From an uncultured Chloracidobacterium sp. (GTDB lineage Bacteria > Acidobacteriota > Blastocatellia > Pyrinomonadales > Pyrinomonadaceae), in assembly GCA_937941715.1 (NCBI GenBank), contig CALDGX010000038.1, positions 1-5,889 of the forward strand: a stretch of DNA of 5,889 bases, in the 5' to 3' direction. Shown here in pieces: positions 1 to 5,889 of the stretch; the first letter of the stretch is position 1; every line of letters starts with the position of its first letter. Below the pieces are notes generated by a model, which was given only the letters and a program-made list of their open reading frames with translations, was not told the origin of the DNA and made no database searches. The translations under genes were made by a program, and so were the position numbers.

Positions 1-2873
1 CGAGTTCGGCGTTCAGCTTTTCGATGATCAACGTCATTTTCGAGAACGACGTCGATCTCTACTGGGCCCGGACGCGGGTGCTCGAACGCCTCAATCTCGT
101 CGCCAAACAACTGCCCGAGGGAGTCGTGCCGACTCTCGGGCCCGACGCGACCGGCGTGGGCCAGGTGTTTTGGTACACGGTCGAGAGCGACACGATGAGC
201 CTGCGCGACCTGCGAACACTGCAGGACTGGTTCGTGCGGTATCAGCTCAACTCGGTGCCGGGTGTGGCCGAGGTGGCGTCGGTCGGCGGCTATGTGCACC
301 AGTATCAGGTCGATGTCGACCCAAACAAACTGCGCGGCTACAACATACCGATCTCGACCGTGATCGCCGCCGTACAAACCTCTAATAACAACGTCGGCGG
401 CAACGTCGTCGAGCAGGCCGGCGAGTGGGCGGTCGTTCGTGGGATCGGCCTGATCGAATCGACCGCAGACGTTGAGAACATCGTCATCGGCTCGGCCAAC
501 GGGACGCCGATCTATGTTCGCAACGTGGCCGAGGTCAAGATCGGCGACGCTTTTCGCACCGGAGCCCTCGATAAGGACGGCAAAGAGGCGGTCGGCGGCG
601 TGGTGATCGCCCGTTATGGCGTAAACACGCTGGACGTGATCGACGCCGTCAAGAAAAAGCTCGACGAACTAAAGGCGGGACTGCCGAAGGACGTCCGGAT
701 CGTCCCGTTTTATGACCGAACGGGGCTGATCAAGCGGGCGACCGGCACGCTCGAGACGGCTCTGATCGAGGAGCTGATACTCGTCACGCTCGCTCATATA
801 CTGTTCCTTGCGCATTTTCGCTCGATCCTGATAGTGACGATCCCGCTGCCATTGTCGGTGCTGCTCGCCTTTCTTTTCATGCACTTTATGGGCATCAGCT
901 CAAACCTGATGTCGCTTTCGGGTATCGCGATCGCGATCGGTGTGCTCGTTGATGCCGGCATTGTCGTGACCGAAAACGCGTTCCGGTTCATGGAAAAGAA
1001 CAAGGTCGACCCGAAGGACCGAAAAGCGGTCTGGGAGAACGTGCTCGAATCGACAAAGCTGGTCGGGCGGCCGGTCTTTTTTTCGATGGCGATCATCATC
1101 CTGGCGTTCATACCGATCTTTGCTCTCGTGGGGCAGGAGGGCAAGCTGTTCCATCCGCTGGCGTTCACCAAGACGTTCGCGATGGTCGGGGCGACCATCA
1201 TCGGTGTGTCGCTGGTTCCGGTGCTGTGCACGTACCTTTTGGGCGGTAAGTTCCACTCGGAACAGTCCAATCCGGTGATGAGGTTCCTGCATGCGATCTA
1301 CAAGCCGTCGCTGCTTTTTGCTCTCAAACACCGTCTGCTGACAGTCGCGGCGGCGTTCGTCCTTTTCGTGGGGGCAGCGGTGATGGCGACCGGCATCGGC
1401 AATGAGTTCATGCCGCCGCTTAATGAGGGCGATCTGATGTACATGCCGGTCACCGACCCGGCGATCTCGATCGACGAGGCGTTGCGGGTCATGAGCAAAC
1501 AGGACCAGATAATCAAGACGATCCCCGAGGTGGAATGGGCCGTCGGCAAAGCGGGCCGAGCCGAAAGTTCGACCGACCCGGCGCCGATCAATATGAATGA
1601 GACGATCATTCATCTCAAACCGCAGTCGGAGTGGCGTCCGGGAATGACCCGCGAAAAGCTCGTGGCCGAGCTGGACCAGGCTCTGCGGATGCCCGGCGTG
1701 ACGAATATCTGGACCCAGCCGATCATCAACCGCATCGAGATGCTCTCGACCGGCATAAGGTCTGAGGTCGGTATCAAGATATTCGGCAACGACCTGAACA
1801 AACTCGAGGAACTCTCGCGTAAGGTCGCCGATGTCGCCCGCACGGTACCGGGCGGAGCCGACGTCTATCCCGAGCAGATCGGCGGTGCACCGTACATCGA
1901 TATCAAGATCGACCGCCGGGCCGCAGCCCGCTACGGCATCGACGTAATGACGATACAACAGGTCATCGAGGCCGGTATCGGCGAGACCAATCTGGCCGTC
2001 ACGATCGAGGGCCGTAGGCGATTTCCGGTACGCGTTCGGTACGCCCCCGAGTTTAGAAAAGACGCCGACTCGATCGGCCGGATCCCGGTGACGGCTCCGA
2101 ACGGCAATGCCGTACCGCTCAGCCAACTTGCGAGCATACAGACCGTGACGGGGCCCAATATGATATCGAGCGAGAACGGGCTTTTGCGCGGCACCGTACT
2201 GCTCAACGTCCGCGGCCGCGACGTCGGCAGCTTTGTCGATGAGGCCCGCAAGGCGATCGCCGAACAGGTGCAGCTGCCCGAGGGGTACTACATAACCTGG
2301 AGCGGACAGTACGAAAATCAGCAGCGTGCACGTTCGCGTCTGATGCTGGTGGTGCCGGTCGTCCTGATCGTCATCTTCGGGCTGCTCTATATGACGTACA
2401 ATTCGGCGCTCGAGGCGGCCCATGTGCTGATGGCGGTGCCCTTTGCACTGACGGGCGGCGTCTATCTGCTGTGGGCGCTCGACTACAATTTTTCGGTCGC
2501 GGTCTGGGTCGGTTTCATCGCGCTGTTCGGCACGGCGGTGCAGACGGGCGTCGTGATGGTCATCTATCTGAACGAGGCCGTTGAGGCGAAAAAAAGGGAA
2601 CTCGGCCGGTTGACGCGAAGCGACCTGCAGAACACGGTCATCGAGGGAGCCCTGCTGCGTCTGCGGCCGAAGGTGATGACCGTATCGACGGTCGTCGCCG
2701 GGCTGCTGCCGATCATGTGGAGTTCGAGTGCCGGTGCTGAGGTGATGAAGCCGCTGGCGACACCGGTGCTCGGCGGTATGGTGTCGAGCCTGTTGCACGT
2801 GCTCGTCGTCACGCCCGTGATCTTTTATTGGATCCATGAGCGAAAGTTAAAGAAGGAACAAGGAGAATTATGA
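1..2873 (+). CDS. cusA: CusA-type heavy-metal efflux RND pump, inner-membrane subunit (5' partial)
   Basis: Proton-driven inner-membrane pump of a tripartite Cu(I)/Ag(I) efflux complex. The frame is open to the window edge (first full codon at base 3), so the ATG at 24 is internal; 956 residues are visible and, by comparison with E. coli CusA, about 90 are missing, including TM1. Numbering from base 24: porter domain to about 235, TM2-TM6 at about 247-410 (TM4 has MSLSGIAIAIGVLVDAG), TM7 near 440-460, second periplasmic half about 465-770, TM8-TM12 about 772-940. Cu-binding methionines equivalent to E. coli M573, M623 and M672 are ATG codons at 1443, 1593 and 1740, with the same +50 and +49 spacing. 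Transmembrane M391, M486 and M1009 are kept (909, 1182, 2745); M403 is Leu. Proton-relay D405 (951) and K984 (2670) are kept, but E939 is Gln (CAG 2541). The family is certain; the metal is inferred from the methionines. Confidence 0.95.
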   Translation, partial: SSAFSFSMINVIFENDVDLYWARTRVLERLNLVAKQLPEGVVPTLGPDATGVGQVFWYTVESDTMSLRDLRTLQDWFVRYQLNSVPGVAEVASVGGYVHQYQVDVDPNKLRGYNIPISTVIAAVQTSNNNVGGNVVEQAGEWAVVRGIGLIESTADVENIVIGSANGTPIYVRNVAEVKIGDAFRTGALDKDGKEAVGGVVIARYGVNTLDVIDAVKKKLDELKAGLPKDVRIVPFYDRTGLIKRATGTLETALIEELILVTLAHILFLAHFRSILIVTIPLPLSVLLAFLFMHFMGISSNLMSLSGIAIAIGVLVDAGIVVTENAFRFMEKNKVDPKDRKAVWENVLESTKLVGRPVFFSMAIIILAFIPIFALVGQEGKLFHPLAFTKTFAMVGATIIGVSLVPVLCTYLLGGKFHSEQSNPVMRFLHAIYKPSLLFALKHRLLTVAAAFVLFVGAAVMATGIGNEFMPPLNEGDLMYMPVTDPAISIDEALRVMSKQDQIIKTIPEVEWAVGKAGRAESSTDPAPINMNETIIHLKPQSEWRPGMTREKLVAELDQALRMPGVTNIWTQPIINRIEMLSTGIRSEVGIKIFGNDLNKLEELSRKVADVARTVPGGADVYPEQIGGAPYIDIKIDRRAAARYGIDVMTIQQVIEAGIGETNLAVTIEGRRRFPVRVRYAPEFRKDADSIGRIPVTAPNGNAVPLSQLASIQTVTGPNMISSENGLLRGTVLLNVRGRDVGSFVDEARKAIAEQVQLPEGYYITWSGQYENQQRARSRLMLVVPVVLIVIFGLLYMTYNSALEAAHVLMAVPFALTGGVYLLWALDYNFSVAVWVGFIALFGTAVQTGVVMVIYLNEAVEAKKRELGRLTRSDLQNTVIEGALLRLRPKVMTVSTVVAGLLPIMWSSSAGAEVMKPLATPVLGGMVSSLLHVLVVTPVIFYWIHERKLKKEQGEL
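2860..2865 (+). promoter_or_regulatory. Strong Shine-Dalgarno (AAGGAG) at the end of the pump gene
   Basis: AAGGAG lies inside the last codons of the pump gene, 4 bases before the ATG at 2870 that overlaps the pump stop as ATGA. A second purine-rich stretch (agaagga) lies just upstream at 2851-2857. It is the best ribosome-binding site in the window. Because it points at the start of the 50-codon ORF and not at the channel gene 160 bases away, it is the main sequence evidence that the small ORF is translated. A purine-rich C-terminal Lys/Glu coding stretch could produce it by chance. Confidence 0.6.
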
Positions 2874-3022
2874 ACCGAGTCGGATTCAGAATGACCGGCG
2901 AGCGTGGCACTCCGACGCGGCATCACCGGCCGCTGAATCAGCCCGTCGTCGTGCGGCTGACGCCAAAACGTGGGGGCACGTGTGGGATGGATATTATGCA
3001 CGGAAAGTTGGTGGTTCGATAG
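2870..3022 (+). CDS. Possible 50-aa small protein between pump and channel, function unknown
   Basis: The frame opens at ATG 2870, overlapping the pump stop by four bases, behind AAGGAG, and closes with TAG at 3020-3022, three bases before the channel ATG. It therefore fills the whole gap. The product would have 50 residues, be basic (8 Arg, 2 Lys, 3 His) and soluble, with no signal peptide or membrane segment. A C-terminal CGMDIMH stretch (C38, M40, M43, H44) and H18-H19 could bind a soft metal, but this is only a composition remark. I recognise no family, and it does not look like CusF, which is larger and exported. For a real gene: exact fit, strong SD, and a neighbour that lacks a good SD of its own. 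Against: short, Arg-rich as random GC-rich frames tend to be, and containing the rare codon AGA. It could instead be a translated leader that delivers ribosomes to the channel gene, or a noncoding spacer or dispersed repeat that happens to be open. Confidence 0.4.
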   Translation: MNRVGFRMTGERGTPTRHHRPLNQPVVVRLTPKRGGTCGMDIMHGKLVVR

Positions 3023-3025
3023 CAA

Positions 3026-4390
3026 ATGACGCAATTCAGGCTCAAGTTCATTAGTTTGATCACTGCGGCGGCCGTTATGACGGTCGCGGCGGTGAGCGTG
3101 CGTCCGCAAGCGACGCCGACGGCGACGCAAGGCGTTCCGGCCGTCACGACCACGCGGTACCTTGATCAGGCGGCCGGCATGACGGCGGACGAGGCCGTGC
3201 TCGCCGCGCTCAAAAACAACGGCGAACTCATCGCCCTCAGACACGAACGCGACGCTGCACGGGCGATGGTCAAGCAGGCCGGACTGCGGGCGAACCCGAG
3301 CGTGGACATCAGCGGTGCCCGTCAGGCCAAGGGAATGGACAATAGCCTGATGGTGGAGGGCATGCTGCCGCTCGAACTGGGCGGCCGTCGGGCAGCACGC
3401 ATCCGCGTCGCCGAACGCGAGATCGAGATCCGTGAAAAGGCGGTCGAGGAACGCGAACGGATGCTCGCGGCCGAAGTACGGATGAAGTTTGGCGAGTCGC
3501 TCGCGGCGGTGTCAAAGCTTGGTTTCGCGGACGAGATATTGACCGCCATTTTTGAGGAATACAGGCTGGTCCAGGCACGCGTGGCCGAGGGCAAGATCGC
3601 ACCGCTGGAAGAGAATATGACGCTCGTCGAGGTCAACCGCCTGCGGTCGATCCGCGAAGCAGAGGCCGGCAAGGCAGAGATCGCGATGCTGGAACTGCGA
3701 AACCTGCTCGGACTCAGGCCCGAAGAACCGCTGCGGTTGCGCGGCGATCTCGAAAACCTGATCGCGGCCCTGCCGCCGATCTCGGAGATGACGGCCCGGG
3801 CACTGCAGACGCGGCCTGACCTGGCGGCGATGCTGGCTATGGAGGAGCTTTCGACGGCAAAGATCGACCAGGCAAAGGCCGATGGCCGGATCGACGCCAG
3901 CGTGAGGACGGGCTATCAGCGAACGAGGGCGGGCTTTGGGCTAAACGGCATAAACGACGCCGGCGAATTGATGCCGATCGAGAACCTGATGCACTTTTTC
4001 ACGTTTGGCGTGACACTCGAACTGCCGGTCAGCAACCGCAATCAGGGAACGATCGAGGCGGCCGCCGCGGACCGCGAAGCGGCACGCTCACGACGCGAAT
4101 TCGGCGAACTCGTGGTCCGGCGTGAGATCGCCGCCGGGGCGGCCCGTTTTGAGAGCTCGGCCAAGGCGATGGTCATATTCAAGTTCGGCGTCCGCGACCA
4201 GGCGAACGCGAACCTCGACGTGATCCGGCAAACGTACGAATTAGGCTCGCGGAGCCTGATCGATTATCTGATCGAACAGCGGCGGTACATCGAGATCGAG
4301 AACGAGTACATCGACCTGCAAATGGCCACGTACCTCGCACGCGTCGAGGTCATGCGGGCGGCAAACGCGGCGGAATTGGTAAAGAAATGA
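3026..4390 (+). CDS. TolC/CusC-family outer-membrane efflux channel
   Basis: Outer-membrane factor of 454 residues that would form the trimeric exit duct for the pump; in this context it takes the CusC/CzcC role. An N-terminal signal peptide is visible: R5 and K7, a hydrophobic run at about 8-25, and cleavage probably near residues 22-29. The family's twofold internal repeat is clear: a beta-strand ending in LEL at 116-118 followed by GGRR and a long charged helix, matched by LEL at 331-333 followed by NRNQG and a second long helix, 215 residues apart. The C-terminal part has the typical ELGSRSLIDYLIEQRRYIE stretch (405-423). The protein contains no cysteine, so unlike E. coli CusC it cannot be lipid-anchored. 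The start at 3026 is chosen for the signal peptide. Its SD is poor (GGTGG at 3010-3014, or GGAAAG 18 bases away), so translation may depend on ribosomes ending at the TAG just upstream. It overlaps the adaptor gene by four bases. Confidence 0.93.
   Translation: MTQFRLKFISLITAAAVMTVAAVSVRPQATPTATQGVPAVTTTRYLDQAAGMTADEAVLAALKNNGELIALRHERDAARAMVKQAGLRANPSVDISGARQAKGMDNSLMVEGMLPLELGGRRAARIRVAEREIEIREKAVEERERMLAAEVRMKFGESLAAVSKLGFADEILTAIFEEYRLVQARVAEGKIAPLEENMTLVEVNRLRSIREAEAGKAEIAMLELRNLLGLRPEEPLRLRGDLENLIAALPPISEMTARALQTRPDLAAMLAMEELSTAKIDQAKADGRIDASVRTGYQRTRAGFGLNGINDAGELMPIENLMHFFTFGVTLELPVSNRNQGTIEAAAADREAARSRREFGELVVRREIAAGAARFESSAKAMVIFKFGVRDQANANLDVIRQTYELGSRSLIDYLIEQRRYIEIENEYIDLQMATYLARVEVMRAANAAELVKK
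4387..4390 (+). promoter_or_regulatory. ATGA stop/start overlap coupling channel and adaptor
   Basis: The adaptor ATG (4387-4389) and the channel TGA (4388-4390) share four bases. The sequence just upstream (GGTAAAGA, 4378-4385) is a weak Shine-Dalgarno, so reinitiation by ribosomes finishing the channel gene is the likely way the adaptor is translated. The same ATGA arrangement occurs at 2870-2873. Confidence 0.7.
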
Positions 4391-5889
4391 ACGAAGATAA
4401 ACTGGACGAAAACGAGATCAGCGAAACCGCGGGCGAGACCGCCAGGCGTTCGACAAAGGCGAAACCTATCGTCATCGCGGCGGCGGCCGTAGTCATTATC
4501 GGAGCGGCGGCGGCGTATATGTTTTGGCCGCGGGCCGGCGGGCAGGCCGTGCCGACGCCCAAGTCGGTGACGTTCGGCGGTGATGAGACGGGATCGGCCG
4601 TTCCGGCCGGCGATCAGACGCTGACGATCCCGGCCGAACAGGTCGAACGTTCGGGCATTCGCGTTGAGCCGGTCGGCGAGACGATGTCGGCGTCGGCCGA
4701 GAGCGTCGCTTCGACGGCGGTCATACAGGCGAACGGCTATCGTGAGACGCCGGTCATCTCGCTGCTCGGCGGCGTTGTCCGCCGCGTCAATGTCGAACTC
4801 GGGCAAAACGTGGCGAAAGGCCAGACCGTCGCCGTCATTTTCAGCGACGAACTCGCCGCCGTACAATCACGCTACATCACGCTCGGGACCGAGGTGGCGA
4901 CCTCGAGGCAAGCGTACGAACGCGCCGCGAAGCTTGCCGAACTCAACCCCGTCAGCCGGGCCGAACTGGATATGGCGGCCGCCAAGCTAAAGATCGCTGA
5001 GGCCGAACTGACCGAGCATATACGCCACCACGACCGAGCGAGGAAACTGTTGGCGATAGGTGCTGAAAGCCGGGAAGAATTTGAAATGGCGGTAACAAAG
5101 ATGAAGACCGCCGAGGCCGAGGTGACACAGGCCCGCGAGAACCATAAGCGGGCGATCGAGGTCGCACGGCTCAATCCGATCGGCCGCGGCGAGTTTGAGA
5201 CGGCAGCCGTCAAGATGCGGGCCGCCGAAACAGAGAGGGCGGCCGCGAGGGACAAACTGATCCTGCTGGGGTTGTCGCCGGCCCGGGTCGACGCCCTTCG
5301 CTCGCCGTCGCAGATAACGTCCGAGATCGCCCTGACGGCACCGGTCTCGGGTACCGTCACCGCCCGCAGTATCAACGCCGGAATGATCGTCGAGCCGAAC
5401 AAGGACCTGCTCAAGGTGACCGACCTATCGACCGTCTGGGCAGTCGCACAGGTATTTGAGAGCGACATCGCCAAACTGCGGCAGGGCGGCGGGGCAAATG
5501 TGACCTCGGACGCCTTTCCGGGACGCATCTTTCGCGGAAATGTCGCCTATATCGACCCGAATATCGAGCCGCAGACCCGAACGGCACAGGTCAGGATCGA
5601 ACTCGACAATTCGGACAAGGCGTTGAAGATCGGGATGTATGTCAACGCGTCGTTTGCCGCGGCCGGTGACGGCGGGGCCGCGTCGCCCACGATACCCGCG
5701 TCGGCGGTGCAGATGATCGACAATCGGCAGATGGTCTTTGCCGCGACGGCCGAACCGAACGTCTTTGCCCTGAAATTCGTGCGGCTCGGTGCCGACAGCG
5801 GCGGCCGCTATACGGTGCTCGAGGGGCTGAGAGCCGGCGACCGCGTCGTCACGGACGGCAGTTTTCTGTTGAGGGCCGAGTGGATGAAA
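4387..5889 (+). CDS. cusB: CusB-type RND periplasmic adaptor with expanded coiled-coil hairpin (3' partial)
   Basis: Membrane-fusion protein linking the pump to the channel. 501 codons are visible and the frame is still open at base 5889. The last residues (GDRVVTDGSFLLRAEWMK) match the usual family C-terminus, so the stop is probably near. Layout: acidic cytoplasmic tail 1-19, basic residues R20-K26, one membrane anchor about 27-46, proline-rich linker, first lipoyl half-motif about 115-153 (GVVRRVNVELGQNVAKGQ), helical hairpin about 154-297, second lipoyl half about 315-345 (APVSGTV), then beta-barrel and membrane-proximal domains with DPNIEPQTRTAQVRIEL and KIGMYVNASF. The hairpin holds three 38-residue repeats in place of the usual single tip. 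RLS-type channel-contact residues (R-x3-L-x6-S) occur at R179/L183/S190 and R217/L221/S228; the third copy is R255/V259/G266. There is no cysteine, no N-terminal metal-binding domain, and only one methionine (M100) between the anchor and the lipoyl domain, so CusB's three-methionine site is not evident. E. coli CusB has about 407 residues; this one is clearly longer. The start is the ATGA overlap. Confidence 0.93.
   Translation, partial: MNEDKLDENEISETAGETARRSTKAKPIVIAAAAVVIIGAAAAYMFWPRAGGQAVPTPKSVTFGGDETGSAVPAGDQTLTIPAEQVERSGIRVEPVGETMSASAESVASTAVIQANGYRETPVISLLGGVVRRVNVELGQNVAKGQTVAVIFSDELAAVQSRYITLGTEVATSRQAYERAAKLAELNPVSRAELDMAAAKLKIAEAELTEHIRHHDRARKLLAIGAESREEFEMAVTKMKTAEAEVTQARENHKRAIEVARLNPIGRGEFETAAVKMRAAETERAAARDKLILLGLSPARVDALRSPSQITSEIALTAPVSGTVTARSINAGMIVEPNKDLLKVTDLSTVWAVAQVFESDIAKLRQGGGANVTSDAFPGRIFRGNVAYIDPNIEPQTRTAQVRIELDNSDKALKIGMYVNASFAAAGDGGAASPTIPASAVQMIDNRQMVFAATAEPNVFALKFVRLGADSGGRYTVLEGLRAGDRVVTDGSFLLRAEWMK
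4915..5256 (+). repeat. Three tandem 114-bp (38-aa) repeats in the adaptor hairpin
   Basis: Copies lie at 4915-5028, 5029-5142 and 5143-5256 (residues 177-214, 215-252, 253-290) with no gaps. Shared positions are an aromatic or His start, R-A at 3-4, the break N-P-[VI] or G-A-E at 11-13, S/G-R at 14-15, E-[LF] at 17-18, A at 21, K-[LM]-[KR] at 24-26 and A-E at 28-29. The copies align residue for residue but have diverged at DNA level, so the duplication is old and kept at protein level. Each unit is one long amphipathic helix ended by a short turn. Confidence 0.85.

Noticed and set aside
24..26. ATG at 24 as the true start of the pump
   Set aside because: The frame is open upstream to the window edge, the preceding codons fit the family, and starting here would remove TM1 and the first part of the porter domain.
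1077..1083. Run of seven T within the pump gene as terminator-like
   Set aside because: It encodes the Phe-Phe pair and first Ser base of TM5 and is not preceded by a stable hairpin.
2589..2595. Run of seven A in the pump gene as a possible slippery site
   Set aside because: The zero frame continues with conserved pump sequence (RPK motif, TM11-12) to the natural stop, and there is no clear downstream stimulatory structure or useful alternative frame.
900..2837. Very long open frame on the minus strand opposite the pump gene
   Set aside because: It lies entirely antisense to an unambiguous RND pump, its product is an Arg/Asp/His-rich low-complexity sequence with no recognisable domain, and such frames are common opposite GC-rich genes with G/C third positions.
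2968..2981. Small inverted repeat ACGTG-GGGG-CACGT in the gap
   Set aside because: A 5-bp stem with no T-run; too short to call a terminator or operator in GC-rich DNA.
2992..2997. TATTAT, a possible -10 box for a separate channel promoter
   Set aside because: No acceptable -35 element lies 15-19 bases upstream, and the tight overlaps make an internal promoter unnecessary.
2825..3244. Minus-strand open frame crossing the gap between pump and channel
   Set aside because: It overlaps the well-supported ends of both + strand genes, is Arg-rich and shows no family features. The + strand ORF fits the gap and has the SD.
4664..4990. Plus-strand open frame inside the adaptor gene in another frame
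   Set aside because: Arg/Ser-rich out-of-frame shadow of the adaptor; the adaptor frame carries the lipoyl and hairpin motifs across the same bases.

Overview
The window is GC-rich, tightly packed bacterial DNA, all coding on the + strand. It holds most of an operon for a three-part heavy-metal efflux pump of the RND superfamily (HME-RND, Cus/Czc type). Regulators, a CusF-like chaperone, RNA genes, mobile elements and CRISPR arrays are not seen. A Gram-negative (diderm) host is certain from the outer-membrane channel. The inner pump-channel-adaptor gene order, the strong G/C preference at third codon positions and the look of the adaptor suggest Acidobacteriota (Blastocatellia-like) or a relative. 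That placement is an impression, not a result.

Layout: (1) bases 1-2873, a CusA-type inner-membrane pump cut off at its 5' end; (2) bases 2870-3022, a possible 50-codon gene that fills the gap exactly, starting inside the pump stop codon (ATGA overlap) behind a strong Shine-Dalgarno and ending 3 bases before the next start; (3) bases 3026-4390, a TolC/CusC-family outer-membrane channel; (4) bases 4387-5889, a CusB-type periplasmic adaptor that starts by another ATGA overlap and runs off the window end, probably close to its natural stop. Every junction is an overlap or a gap of a few bases, so the cluster is probably one mRNA with translational coupling.

How the parts work together: the pump would take up the metal and drive it out with the proton gradient, the adaptor would bridge the periplasm, and the channel would cross the outer membrane. 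The pump keeps all three periplasmic methionines that bind Cu(I)/Ag(I) in E. coli CusA, at identical spacing, so monovalent copper or silver is the best substrate guess.

Points worth a second look: the adaptor's coiled-coil hairpin is built from three 38-residue repeats, giving either a double-length or a four-helix hairpin; the pump has glutamine where E. coli CusA has the proton-relay glutamate E939; and the 50-codon ORF between pump and channel is of unknown nature. I see no wholly new system, but an unusual variant of a known one.
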